DNA of 19,692 nucleotides, from contig CAWULT010000086.1 of the NCBI GenBank assembly GCA_963923455.1, positions 1-19,692 of the forward strand, written 5' to 3'. Origin of the DNA: CAWULT01 sp963923455. GTDB taxonomy: Bacteria > Acidobacteriota > Vicinamibacteria > Vicinamibacterales > UBA2999. Numbering within the stretch: position 1 is the stretch's first letter; each line of letters opens with the position of its first letter. A program made the position numbers and the translations under genes. Of the stretch, positions 1-6,724 are shown piece after piece. The notes beneath the pieces were generated by a model, which had not been told where the DNA came from, ran no database searches, and saw only the letters and a program-made list of their open reading frames with translations.

Positions 1-1
1 C

Positions 2-196
2 CGCGCGCGCGGCTGCCCCGTGGCGTACCTGGCGTTCGAGGGCGAGCAGCACGGGTTCCGTCGCGCCGAGACGATCGTCCGCAGCCAGGAGGCGGAGCTC
101 TACTTCTACGGTGCCGTGTTCGGGTTCACGCCGGCCGATCGCCTGGAGCCCGTTCCGATCGACAATCTGCCGGAGGCGGGCGGGAGGGCGTCATGA
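2..196 (+). CDS. Prolyl oligopeptidase family (S9) peptidase, C-terminal fragment
   Basis: This is the last 64 codons of a gene that begins before the window. The readable tail contains AFEGEQHGFRRAE, followed by SQEAELYFYGAVFGF. This matches the end of the alpha/beta-hydrolase catalytic domain of S9 peptidases of the dipeptidyl/acylaminoacyl-peptidase type, where the His of the E-x-HGF motif is the catalytic triad histidine (codon at bases 50-52) and an ELxFY...FGF helix closes the domain. The Ser and Asp of the triad and the propeller lie outside the window, so substrate class cannot be judged. The stop overlaps the next start (ATGA, 193-196), so the two genes are probably co-translated. 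Frame and family are clear; only the subtype is uncertain. Confidence 0.85.
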   Translation, partial: RARGCPVAYLAFEGEQHGFRRAETIVRSQEAELYFYGAVFGFTPADRLEPVPIDNLPEAGGRAS

Positions 197-609
197 GCGG
201 ACAGCGTGTCATGCGGTCGTCACGGGGTCTGACGGGAGCCGTGGCTCTCGGGGGGCTGCTGCTCGGGGTGCCGGCGCACGGGCACCATTCCTTCGCCGCC
301 TACTATCACGAGGACCAGGAGGTCGTCGTCGACGGCGTGATCACCGAAGTGCAGTTCCGCGCGCCGCACGCGTGGGTGCACGTCGCCACGATCGACGCGT
401 CCGGCCGGGCGATCCAGGTCGCGGCAGAGTGGTCCAACCCGTCCCGCCTCGAGCGGGACGGCATCTCGCGCGACACGCTGCAGGTGGACGACCGCGTGCG
501 CATCTGGGGCAGCCCGAGCCGCAACCCCGACAACCGCATGCACCTGAAGCGGATCGCCCGCAGCCGCGACGGCTTCCAGTGGACCGGCGGGCGCCGCCGC
601 ACCCGCTGA
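193..609 (+). CDS. DUF6152 family small secreted protein
   Basis: This 138-residue protein has an N-terminal signal-like segment (residues about 12-30, ending GVPAHG) followed directly by HHSFAAYYHEDQ, the HHSFAA start of mature DUF6152 proteins. Next come VDGVITEVQFRAPHAWVHV and a WSNPSRLERDGISRDTLQVDDRV stretch that match the family pattern (V-x-G-x-V-x-x-V-x-x-x-NPH-x-W ... L-x-GD-x-V). The fold is probably a small beta barrel in the periplasm; no biochemical role is established, although the conserved N-terminal HH pair could bind metal. The start at 193 is supported by GGGAGG at 182-187, five bases upstream, and by the ATGA overlap with the S9 peptidase stop. The C-terminus ends in an Arg-rich tail (GGRRRTR). 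Family assignment is confident, function is not. Confidence 0.85.
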   Translation: MSGQRVMRSSRGLTGAVALGGLLLGVPAHGHHSFAAYYHEDQEVVVDGVITEVQFRAPHAWVHVATIDASGRAIQVAAEWSNPSRLERDGISRDTLQVDDRVRIWGSPSRNPDNRMHLKRIARSRDGFQWTGGRRRTR

Positions 610-621
610 TTCGGCGACACG

Positions 622-996
622 ATGGCGGATCGGACGTGGCCCTCGGTGCCCGCGCCCCTCGCCGCGCGGTTCACGCGCGCCGTGGCCGGCCTGCGCGACG
701 TGACGACGCGGCGGATGTTCGGCTGTCCTGCGGCGTTCACCGCCGGCCACATGTTCGCCGGCCTGTTCGCGGACTCGATGTTCCTGCGCCTGCCGGCCGC
801 CGAACGCGACCGGTTCATCCGCGCGTTCGGCGCCGCGCCGTTCGAGCCGGTGCGAGGGCGCGTGATGCGCGAGTACGTCGTCGTGCCGCCGGAGGTGCTG
901 GCCGCGCCGAGGACGCTCGCGGGCGCGCTGGCCAAGGCGCACGCGTACGCGTCGTCGCTGCCGCCGAAGGCGCCCCGCGCCGCGCGGGCGCCGTAG
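622..996 (+). CDS. TfoX N-terminal domain protein
   Basis: The 124-residue protein covers the TfoX/Sxy N-terminal domain over almost its whole length. RRMFGCPAAFTAGHMFAGLF (about residues 31-50) is the typical 'RKMFGxxxxxxxGxMFAxL' strand pair, followed by RLPAAERDRF, FEPVRGRVMREYVVVPPEVL and a closing ALAKAHAYASSLPPK helix. Proteins with only this domain are common and are usually not competence regulators; the DNA-uptake role of TfoX in gamma-proteobacteria should not be transferred. There is no signal peptide, so it is probably cytoplasmic. It begins 12 bases after the DUF6152 stop without a clear Shine-Dalgarno sequence, so it may be read from the upstream transcript. The Ala/Pro/Arg-rich last dozen residues look like a disordered tail. 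Confidence 0.85.
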   Translation: MADRTWPSVPAPLAARFTRAVAGLRDVTTRRMFGCPAAFTAGHMFAGLFADSMFLRLPAAERDRFIRAFGAAPFEPVRGRVMREYVVVPPEVLAAPRTLAGALAKAHAYASSLPPKAPRAARAP

Positions 997-1109
997 CCGC
1001 CGCGTGCTCACGCGCCCACGGCCTCCAGTGGGACGACGCGCCTCGTCCGGGTCGTGGCCCTCTCCCGGATGACAACGTCGGCCCGGGTGGGAACGAACGC
1101 CGGGTGGGG

Positions 1110-1115
1110 TAGGAT
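1110..1115 (+). promoter_or_regulatory. -10-like box giving a predicted leaderless start
   Basis: TAGGAT lies six bases before the ATG at 1122. With the usual seven-base step from the last -10 base, transcription would begin exactly at the A of the ATG. No Shine-Dalgarno sequence precedes the ATG and no convincing -35 element is visible at 16-18 bases. The call rests on the same arrangement recurring before other genes in this window. Confidence 0.4.
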
Positions 1116-1121
1116 GCGCGC

Positions 1122-1967
1122 ATGCGGAAGCGGCTCCTGTCCGGAATCGTCCTCGCGGGCCTCGTGGCGCTGGCTCCGTCCCTGTCGGCCCAGTGGCCGG
1201 CCTACCCGGAGCGCAATGTTCCGCGCACGGCCGACGGCCGGATCGACATGCGGGCGCCCGCGCCCCGGACCGCGGACGGCAAGGTGGACTTCAGCGGCGT
1301 CTGGGTGAACGCCTGGTTCGTCGACGGGCAGGTGCGCCCGCTGCCGGTGTCGCCAGCCGGCGAGCCGCCGGCCGCGACCTTCGGTGACGTCTTCGCGAAC
1401 TTCACCGGGCCGCTGCCGCTGCAGCCGTGGGCGGCGCAGCTCAAGGCCGCCCGCAAGGAGCAGCAGAGCAAGGACAACCCCGACGCGCACTGCCTGCCGA
1501 TGGGACTGATGCAGTTCCACATGCATCCGCAGCCCCGCAAGGTGATCCAGAGCCGCGACGTGCTGGCCATCCTCTACGAGGGCAACTCAGGCGTCCGGCA
1601 GATCTTCACCGACGGGCGCCCGCTGCCGCCGGCCGACGCCCAGCCGTGGTGGTACGGCTACTCGGTCGGGCGCTACGAGGGCGACACGCTCGTCGTGGAG
1701 GCGGGACGGTTCCGCGACGGGGGCTGGCTCGACATCGACGGCAGCCCGCTGACCGACGCGGCGCGCTGGACCGAGCGCTGGACGCGGCCGACGTTCGGGG
1801 CCGTGCAGATCGACATCACCATCGACGACCCGAAGGCGTACACCCGCCCGTTCTCCGTGCGCGTGCACCACCGCCTGATGACCGACACGGCCGCCGCCGA
1901 CGCCGACCTGATCGAGTTCATCTGCGAGGAGAACAACCAGGCGCCGCGCCTGATGGTGGGCAAGTAG
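1122..1967 (+). CDS. Secreted protein of unknown function, acidobacterial-type family
   Basis: This is a 281-residue protein with a Sec signal peptide (MRKRLLSGIVLAGLVALAPSL, probable cut after SAQ near residue 24). The mature part contains stretches recurrent in a secreted family abundant in Acidobacteriota: DFSGVWVNAWF, HCLPMGL...PRKVIQS, ILYEGNSGVRQIFTDGRPLP, WWYGYSVGRYEGDTLVVEAGRF, LDIDGSPLTDAARWTERWTRP and a closing LIEFICEENNQAP. I know this pattern only as a hypothetical family; no enzymatic motif is evident. The two conserved cysteines (in HCLP and FICEEN) could form a disulfide. The first half carries a repeated RTADGRIDM / RTADGKVDF motif. The start is fixed by the signal peptide and by a -10-like box that would place the transcription start at the ATG. 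It appears to be a single-gene unit. Confidence 0.75.
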   Translation: MRKRLLSGIVLAGLVALAPSLSAQWPAYPERNVPRTADGRIDMRAPAPRTADGKVDFSGVWVNAWFVDGQVRPLPVSPAGEPPAATFGDVFANFTGPLPLQPWAAQLKAARKEQQSKDNPDAHCLPMGLMQFHMHPQPRKVIQSRDVLAILYEGNSGVRQIFTDGRPLPPADAQPWWYGYSVGRYEGDTLVVEAGRFRDGGWLDIDGSPLTDAARWTERWTRPTFGAVQIDITIDDPKAYTRPFSVRVHHRLMTDTAAADADLIEFICEENNQAPRLMVGK

Positions 1968-2026
1968 GCCTGACGACACGAGTGGCGACGCAAGAGTAAA
2001 GAAGAGTGGACAGGAGGCCATCATGG

Positions 2027-2116
2027 GTGGTCGCCCAGCACGTGCTGCTCGCCATCACCGTGGCGTACCTCGTGAAGTGCGGGATGCAGATCCACTACTA
2101 CCGGCGAGGGCTCTGA
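2027..2116 (+). CDS. Very short membrane-like ORF coupled to the HTH gene
   Basis: Read from GTG 2027, this gives a 29-residue peptide VVAQHVLLAITVAYLVKCGM followed by QIHYYRRGL. It has one hydrophobic helix and a basic C-terminal end, the look of a membrane segment with a positive-inside anchor. AGGAGG at 2012-2017 lies nine bases upstream. Its stop (2114-2116) is one base from the ATG of the HTH regulator, consistent with translational coupling. An in-frame stop at 1997 blocks any longer form. Small membrane proteins of the DUF2178 kind often precede HTH_3 regulators of this size, so this may be a much shortened relic or a genuine micro-protein. A competing ATG at 2023 in another frame has good Shine-Dalgarno spacing but encodes an Arg/Ala-rich product typical of GC-rich shadows. 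Confidence 0.4.
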   Translation: MVAQHVLLAITVAYLVKCGMQIHYYRRGL

Positions 2117-2117
2117 G

Positions 2118-2342
2118 ATGGGCTGCCAGGTTCGGAACCGCCTCCGCGACCTGCGGGCCGAGCACGGCGAGATGTCGCAGCAGGCGCTTGCCGAGCGCAT
2201 CGGGGTGACGCGTCAGACGGTGATCGCGATCGAGCTCGGCAAGTACTCGCCGTCGCTCGAGATGGCGTTCCAGATCGCCGAGGTGTTCGGCGCCCCGCTC
2301 GAGTCCGTCTTCCAGTTCGACCCCAAGGGAAGCCGTCGGTGA
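2118..2342 (+). CDS. XRE/HTH_3-family transcriptional regulator
   Basis: A 74-residue protein that is essentially a single Cro/CI-type helix-turn-helix domain: VRNRLRDLRAEHGEMSQQAL (about 5-24), then AERIGVTRQTVIAIELGKYSPSLEMAFQIAEVFG. The recognition helix is TRQTVIAIE. The short tail (SVFQFDPKGSRR) matches the YozG-like class of minimal HTH_3 regulators, in which no sensor domain is present. It presumably binds DNA as a dimer, often regulating its own operon, which here includes the tiny upstream membrane-like ORF. It starts one base after that ORF's stop. The target is unknown. Family call is firm. Confidence 0.9.
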   Translation: MGCQVRNRLRDLRAEHGEMSQQALAERIGVTRQTVIAIELGKYSPSLEMAFQIAEVFGAPLESVFQFDPKGSRR

Positions 2343-2390
2343 CGGATCCGCGGTGGTGCGCCTCCGGGAACGAGTGGCACCGCGGGACGC

Positions 2391-2415
2391 CCCGGCGGCG
2401 CTCCGCGCCGCCGGG
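2391..2415. terminator. Perfect GC hairpin between convergent genes
   Basis: An 11-bp perfect inverted repeat (CCCGGCGGCGC, loop TCC, GCGCCGCCGGG) lies in the 94-base gap between the HTH gene (plus) and the metallo-hydrolase (minus). The position suggests a bidirectional transcription stop. There is no U-tract on either side, so it is not a textbook intrinsic terminator; it may stabilise 3' ends or act with Rho. Confidence 0.5.
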
Positions 2416-2436
2416 AGATCCTCGACGGGGTGTCGT

Positions 2437-3339
2437 CTACTGCGCGGAGGTCAACTCCGCGTACAGCTGCCCGACGAAGCGATCGGCGCTGGCGGCCGCG
2501 TTGCCCGTCCGCTCGTCGAAGTCCTTCGTCGGCTTCGCGGCGACGATCTGCTCCTGGGTCTTGCCCTCCTTGATCAGCCGCGCCACGCGGTCGCGCACCG
2601 CGAGGGCCATCCGCCTGTGCGCGACGATGGCCGCGCGGTTGGTGACGGGGCCGTGCCCGGGCAGCACCCGGGTCTTCGGTCCCGCGGTGGCGATGAGCGT
2701 GTCGAATGCCGCCAGCATGCCCTTCAGCGAGCCGCCGTTGGCGCGGTCGATGTTCGGGTAGCCGACGGAGCGGAACACGTCGCCGGTCATCAGGACGTCG
2801 TTGCTCGCGAACTTGACCGCCGTGTCGCCGTCGGTGTGCGCGAAGGGCAGCGGGATCAGGTCGATGGTCTCGCCGTTCATCGACAGGCGCGTGCGGGTGT
2901 CGGGCGTGTAGACCGGCAGCGCCGCCCGCGCCGCGGGCTGGGCCGGCGGGGCCGGCTTCTCGAGCCGCTGCTTCAGCAGGGGCCGGGCCACGATCGTCGC
3001 ACCCATCCGGGCGAAGTTCTCGTTGCCGCCGGTGTGGTCGCCGTGGACGTGCGTGTTGACGAGCATGCGGATCTGGCCGGACGACACCTGGCGGATGGCC
3101 GCCGCGATCTTGTCGCTGAGCGGTGCGAACTGCGAATCCACCATGAACACGCCGTCGGGGCCGGTCAGCACGCCGATGCGCCCGCCCTGGCCCTCCAGGC
3201 CGTAGAAGTTGTTCGAGATCTTCGTCGTGACGATCTCGACCTTGCTGAAGTCCTGCTGCCCCTGCGCGGCAGCGGGGGCCGTCCAGAGCCACCCGAGAGT
3301 GGCAGCGCACGCGAACGAACGGGTGAGGTGTCGGGTCAT
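2437..3339 (-). CDS. Secreted metallo-beta-lactamase-fold hydrolase
   Basis: A 300-residue MBL-fold enzyme with a signal peptide (about residues 1-25, ending APAAAQG). The metal-binding motifs are complete: THVHGDH at 96-102 (ligands H97, H99, D101, H102), H168 in PFAHTDGD, D187 in MTGDVF and H229 in LPGHGP. This arrangement supports a dinuclear zinc hydrolase exported to the periplasm. The sequence resembles general MBL-fold hydrolases of the subclass-B3/quinoprotein-relay neighbourhood more than a proven carbapenemase, so lactamase activity should not be assumed. Downstream of the core is a helical C-terminal extension (about 235-300). Its ATG follows the M49 peptidase stop by 10 bases, with AGGAG inside that gap, so the two are one transcription unit and probably translationally coupled. 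Confidence 0.9.
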   Translation of the reverse strand: MTRHLTRSFACAATLGWLWTAPAAAQGQQDFSKVEIVTTKISNNFYGLEGQGGRIGVLTGPDGVFMVDSQFAPLSDKIAAAIRQVSSGQIRMLVNTHVHGDHTGGNENFARMGATIVARPLLKQRLEKPAPPAQPAARAALPVYTPDTRTRLSMNGETIDLIPLPFAHTDGDTAVKFASNDVLMTGDVFRSVGYPNIDRANGGSLKGMLAAFDTLIATAGPKTRVLPGHGPVTNRAAIVAHRRMALAVRDRVARLIKEGKTQEQIVAAKPTKDFDERTGNAAASADRFVGQLYAELTSAQ

Positions 3340-3349
3340 GTCGGGCTCC

Positions 3350-5392
3350 TCAGCGCCTGGCGCCGGAATACTCCAGCATCTGGCTGGTCAGGTCCATCGG
3401 ATACGAGATCGTCACGTCCGTGATGGCGCCGTCGGGGCCTCGCACCGCCGTCAGCTTGGGCATCACGAAGCCGGTGTACGACGGCAGCTTCAGGGCGTCC
3501 ACCCGCCTGACCACCTGGTCGCGCAGCGCGCCGTCGAAGTGGATGCCGTGCGTCTCGAAGAGCGCGCGGGCCGCGGCGCGGTCGCCGGTGGACTTGATGC
3601 GCTGCACCTCGGCGAGCAGGCGGCCGACGCCTTCGCGGAAGGCCTTGACGTCCACCATCGTGTAGTACGTCTTGCCGTCGCGCTGGCGCACCTCGATGGC
3701 CCTGGTGTTGGCCATCAGCCAGCGCACGATCATCTGGCGGTTGCGCATGTGGTCTTCCTCGATCTGCGTGCCCTCGCGGACGCGGCGCAGCTGGACGAGC
3801 GCGTTGCGGGTGTAGGCCTCGTACTCGGCTCGGACGATGGCGTCCTGGTCGGCGGCCGGGATGATGCCGAGCTCGGGCAGCCTGGGGTCGGCCAGGAAGT
3901 ACAGGCCCACGAGGTCCGCGCGGCCCTCCTCGAGCGCCGAGAAGAACTCGCCGATGGACTGCTGCGGCGAGCCCTTGAAGCCCTCGGCCTGCCGGCCCGA
4001 CGCGTGGCCGATCACCTCGTGCATGTCGGTGTGCAGCTCGGCGGCCAGCGCGCCCCACTTCGTGGTGCGGTCGGCTTCCTCCTGCGTCCACGAGAACTCG
4101 GCGCGCATGTTCGTCGGTGCGGCGTTGTCCGACGCCTCCCGGACGTTCGACAGCGACACCGACTTGCTACCGTACTGCTCGCGGATGCTCTGATCGTTCG
4201 GCAGGTTGATGCCGACCGGCGTCACCGGGCCCGAGTCGCCCGTCTCGATCACGACGTCGATGGCGTTGGCCACGATGCCCCTGACGTCGGGCTTGCGGTA
4301 CTTCGGGTCGTAGGGCATGTGGTCTTCGAACCACTGCGCGTTCTCGGCGAACTTGCGGATGCGCGCGGTCTTCTCCCGGTTGACGTAGAAGACGAGCCCC
4401 TCCCAGCTACCCTTGATGCCCCGCGCGTCCAGGTAGACCTCGATGAAGCCGTTGATCGTGTCGACCGGAGAGTCCTTGTCGGCCACCCAGGCGATGTCGT
4501 ACTTCGCGCGGTCGGCGTCGTCGCCGGTGCGGTACCACTGGATGAGCGCGCGCAGCGCATCGGCCATCGGCTCGGTCGCGAAGGGAATCGCGGCCTCGAG
4601 GTGCCGGACGACCTCGGTGATCTCCCTCGAGTAGCGGCCGCCGACCTTGTAGACCTCCTCGACGAGCTGGCCGCTCTGCTTGACCAGTCGCGAGTTCAGA
4701 CCGTTCTTCTCGCGGCCGGCCTTGGCGAAGGCGCTGGCCTCGGCCAGCGTGACGCCGGAGTAGAGGTTGTTGGCGCTGCCCGTCAGGATGTCCTTGCCGG
4801 GGCCGGGCGTCTTGTTGGTGACGATCGGGTCGACGGCCGGGTCGAAGAACATGCCCTGCAGCCGCGCCAGCATCGCGTCGACCGTCTCGCCCTGCCGCGT
4901 CGCCACCGTGGCGCCGTTCCGCACCGCGGCCTGCACGGCCGCGGCGAAGGCCGCCGGCGTCGTCTTCAGCACGAACTTGCGGGCGGTCAGGTTGTTGTAG
5001 GGCCCGTTGTTGACCCAGAACAGCTTCGTGTAGCGCTGCACCTCGGCCAGCGTGGCCGCGTCGATGCCCTGGGGATGGGCTACCACGGCCTCGATGAGGC
5101 TGCGCATTTCGAGCGCGCTCGCGTGCTTCTGGTCGAGGAAGATGTCGCGGCCGGCGAGCGCCGCCTGCGTCAGGTGCCACACCAGCGTCTTCTCGCGCAA
5201 GGGCAGCGCGGCGAATCCGTCGGCGTAGAGCTGCACGACGGCGGCGTCGTCGACCGTCTCGAGCAGATACTTCCGCGGCGCCGTCGCGGATGCCGCGGGA
5301 GCGGCCGTCTGGGCCGGCGTGTCGGCCGGCCGCGAACAGCCGGCCGCCACGGCCGCCGTCAGGAACAGGGCAAGTCGCGCGTGTCTCATCAA
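3350..5392 (-). CDS. Dipeptidyl-peptidase III-like (M49) metallopeptidase, probable lipoprotein
   Basis: A 680-residue member of peptidase family M49. The zinc motif is HEVIGH at 458-463 (HELLGH in human DPP III); the second motif is EEGRAD at 488-493, matching EECRAE, with E489 the expected third zinc ligand. The flanking ELHTDMHEVIGHASG and IGEFFSALEEGRADLVGLYF are typical. Length fits the 650-740 residues of the family. The N-terminus (LALFLTAAVAAGCSRPAD) looks like a lipoprotein signal with Cys19, followed by an Ala/Pro/Thr-rich linker, although the -3 residue is Ala rather than Leu. Eukaryotic DPP III is cytosolic, so an exported bacterial form would act on peptides in the periplasm. It is first in a two-gene unit with the MBL-fold hydrolase. 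A possible -10 (TAAGCT, minus strand, 5423-5418) and an AGGGGTGG ribosome site precede it. Confidence 0.9.
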   Translation of the reverse strand: MMRHARLALFLTAAVAAGCSRPADTPAQTAAPAASATAPRKYLLETVDDAAVVQLYADGFAALPLREKTLVWHLTQAALAGRDIFLDQKHASALEMRSLIEAVVAHPQGIDAATLAEVQRYTKLFWVNNGPYNNLTARKFVLKTTPAAFAAAVQAAVRNGATVATRQGETVDAMLARLQGMFFDPAVDPIVTNKTPGPGKDILTGSANNLYSGVTLAEASAFAKAGREKNGLNSRLVKQSGQLVEEVYKVGGRYSREITEVVRHLEAAIPFATEPMADALRALIQWYRTGDDADRAKYDIAWVADKDSPVDTINGFIEVYLDARGIKGSWEGLVFYVNREKTARIRKFAENAQWFEDHMPYDPKYRKPDVRGIVANAIDVVIETGDSGPVTPVGINLPNDQSIREQYGSKSVSLSNVREASDNAAPTNMRAEFSWTQEEADRTTKWGALAAELHTDMHEVIGHASGRQAEGFKGSPQQSIGEFFSALEEGRADLVGLYFLADPRLPELGIIPAADQDAIVRAEYEAYTRNALVQLRRVREGTQIEEDHMRNRQMIVRWLMANTRAIEVRQRDGKTYYTMVDVKAFREGVGRLLAEVQRIKSTGDRAAARALFETHGIHFDGALRDQVVRRVDALKLPSYTGFVMPKLTAVRGPDGAITDVTISYPMDLTSQMLEYSGARR

Positions 5393-5442
5393 ACCACCCC
5401 TGGTGAACCGGTCCCCTAGCTTACCGCCGACACGGCCGCTGG

Positions 5443-5448
5443 TAGTAT
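5443..5448 (+). promoter_or_regulatory. -10-like box before the YciI-like gene
   Basis: TAGTAT lies nine bases before the ATG at 5458, so transcription would start about three bases before the ATG. A weak -35-like TTACCG (5421-5426, 3 of 6 matches to consensus) is 16 bases upstream. There is no Shine-Dalgarno sequence before this ATG. The region between 5393 and 5457 also carries the divergent promoter for the M49 peptidase gene. Confidence 0.4.
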
Positions 5449-5457
5449 TGGCCCTGC

Positions 5458-5763
5458 ATGCATTACCTGCTGATGTACGACGTGGTGGACGACTATGTGA
5501 CGCGCCGGGCCCCGCACCGGGCGGAGCACATCGGACTGGCGCGGGCGGCGGTGGCGCGGGGCGAGCTGGTGCTCGGCGGTGCCCTGGCCAGCCCGGCCGA
5601 CGGCGTCGTGCTGCTGTTCCAGGGCGACTCGCCCGCGGCGGCGGAGGCCTTCGCCCAGGCCGATCCCTATGTGATCCACGGCATCGTCACGCGGTGGCGG
5701 GTGCGCGAGTGGACGACGGTGGTGGGTGCCGGTGCCGCGGTGAAGCTGCCCGACAACCTCTAG
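5458..5763 (+). CDS. YciI-like (YCII domain) protein
   Basis: A 101-residue single-domain protein with the YCII pattern. It opens with the first strand MHYLLMYDVVDDYVTRR, then RAEHIGLARAAVARGELVLGGALASPADGVVLLF, a DSPAAAEAFAQADPYVIHGI segment and a last strand WRVREWTTVVG. YciI proteins have a dimeric ferredoxin-like alpha+beta-barrel fold with a conserved His and Asp. Here H24 in RAEHIGLA and D69 in the ADPYV segment are the likely equivalents. Activity is unproven for most members. It is cytoplasmic, with no signal peptide. The gene begins after a -10-like box with essentially no leader and is followed 44 bases later by a NIPSNAP gene in the same direction. A hairpin (GGGGCG-N4-CGCCCC, 5774-5789) in that gap could attenuate transcription between them. 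Confidence 0.85.
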   Translation: MHYLLMYDVVDDYVTRRAPHRAEHIGLARAAVARGELVLGGALASPADGVVLLFQGDSPAAAEAFAQADPYVIHGIVTRWRVREWTTVVGAGAAVKLPDNL

Positions 5764-5773
5764 ACGATGTCGA

Positions 5774-5789
5774 GGGGCGCCGACGCCCC
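5774..5789. repeat. Short inverted repeat between the YciI-like and NIPSNAP genes
   Basis: GGGGCG, a CCGA loop and CGCCCC form a 6-bp GC stem directly upstream of the AAGGAG ribosome site (5795-5800) of the NIPSNAP gene. It could be a weak intergenic terminator or mRNA-processing hairpin. No U-tract follows. Confidence 0.3.
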
Positions 5790-5807
5790 GCCTCAAGGAG
5801 AAGTCGA

Positions 5808-6236
5808 ATGCGGAAGACGATGATCACGGCGGCGGCCTTCGTTGCGACGTTCGCGCTGGGGTTCGTGGCCCGGGGCGTCCTGCCCGCCGAGCCGGTGGCC
5901 TACGCGCAGGCGCCGCGCGTGTTCGAGCTGCGCACCTACACCGTGGGGGACGGCAAGCTCGACCTGCTGCACGCCAGGTTCCGGAACCAGACCGGGAAGT
6001 TCTTCCAGCGGCACGGCATGACGCAGGTCTGGTACGGCAAGCCGATGGACGCGCCGGCCTCGGCCAACTCGATGACCTACCTGCTGGCGTTCCCGAGCCG
6101 CGAGGCCGCGACCCGGAGCTGGGCGGCCTTCCGGATGGATCAGGAGTGGGCCGCCGTCGCCAAGGAGTCGGGCGTCGGCCAGGTGCAGATTCAGTCGGTG
6201 TTCTTCGAGCCCGCCGACTACTCGCCGCTCAAGTAA
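5808..6236 (+). CDS. Secreted NIPSNAP family protein
   Basis: A 142-residue protein. The ATG at 5808 is chosen because AAGGAG (5795-5800) precedes it and because it opens a signal peptide (MRKTMITAAAFVATFALGFV, probable cut near the YAQA at about 32-35); an open frame extending further upstream is not coding. The mature part is one NIPSNAP domain: VFELRTYTVGDGKLDLLHAR, FRNQTGKFFQRHGMTQVWYG, YLLAFPSREAATRSWAAFRM, DQEWAAVAKESGVGQVQIQSV and the terminal FFEPADYSPLK. NIPSNAP domains form dimeric alpha+beta barrels. Their bacterial exported versions have no known activity. It shares strand and a short gap with the YciI-like gene, whose product has a related fold. Confidence 0.9.
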   Translation: MRKTMITAAAFVATFALGFVARGVLPAEPVAYAQAPRVFELRTYTVGDGKLDLLHARFRNQTGKFFQRHGMTQVWYGKPMDAPASANSMTYLLAFPSREAATRSWAAFRMDQEWAAVAKESGVGQVQIQSVFFEPADYSPLK

Positions 6237-6240
6237 CCCC

Positions 6241-6276
6241 GCCGGCCGGGGCGGCACGGGCCGCCCCGGGGCCGGC
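6241..6276. terminator. Strong GC hairpin between convergent genes
   Basis: GCCGGCC-GGGGCGG (6241-6254) pairs with CCGCCCC-GG-GGCCGGC (6261-6276), leaving a six-base loop and a two-base bulge. That is a 14-bp stem in the 44-base gap between the NIPSNAP gene (plus) and the secreted helical protein gene (minus). Its position fits a shared 3'-end structure for both transcripts, but no U-run is present. Confidence 0.5.
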
Positions 6277-6280
6277 GGCG

Positions 6281-6673
6281 TCAGTCGGCCAGCGCCTGCG
6301 CCTCGACCGAGAGCCGCACGTGGTGGTCGGCGAGCTGCCGGCTCTCGCGCGCCGCGCGACGGGCGTCGAGCGCCTGCTGCTTCGCCTGCGTGACCTGTGC
6401 CGGCGCCATCGCCGGCCACTTGTGCGCGATGCCGGGCGCGTGCGCCGCCAGCCGTGCAGCCGTGGCCTCGTGCTCGGCTGCCTTGGCGTCGAACGACTCG
6501 GCCTGCAGCCGGTAGCGCCGCGCCAGCCCGGCGTGCTCCGCCGGCGTGCGGGCTTCACGGGCCAGGGCCGCGAGCCGTTCGGGCGTGTCCTGCGCGTGGG
6601 CCGCGGGAACCCCCGTGGTCAGGCCGGCCATCACGGTCAGGGCAATCAGGGCGTGACGGAATGTGCGTGTCAT
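6281..6673 (-). CDS. Small secreted helical protein, function unknown
   Basis: A 130-residue protein with a clear signal peptide (MTRTFRHALIALTVMAGLTT, cut after VPAAHAQ near residue 28). The mature chain is almost entirely helical and rich in Ala, Arg, Glu and Gln: ARTPAEHAGLARRYRLQAES, DAKAAEHEATAARL, and a C-terminal QALDARRAARESRQLADHHV segment. This resembles a short periplasmic helical-bundle or coiled-coil protein. I do not recognise a named family and see no catalytic motif. GGAGG lies six bases before the ATG, so it has its own ribosome site. It is separated from the upstream response regulator (same strand) by 60 bases that include an operator-like inverted repeat, so it could be read with the two-component system or be its target. 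Confidence 0.7.
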   Translation of the reverse strand: MTRTFRHALIALTVMAGLTTGVPAAHAQDTPERLAALAREARTPAEHAGLARRYRLQAESFDAKAAEHEATAARLAAHAPGIAHKWPAMAPAQVTQAKQQALDARRAARESRQLADHHVRLSVEAQALAD

Positions 6674-6724
6674 CTCGAACCTCCAGATGACCCCATTCCA
6701 GCAGCCGGCCCCCGTGTCCCGGTA

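Noticed and set aside
2023..2208. A 61-codon frame starting at ATG 2023 with good Shine-Dalgarno spacing
   Set aside because: It runs through the HTH gene in another frame and encodes an Arg/Ala-rich peptide. The GTG 2027 frame gives a plausible membrane helix that ends at the HTH start.
3209..5419. A 736-codon open frame on the plus strand opposite the M49 peptidase
   Set aside because: The product is Arg/Val/Ala/His-rich with no recognisable domain, and the opposite strand encodes a motif-complete peptidase. Long antisense frames are expected at this GC content.
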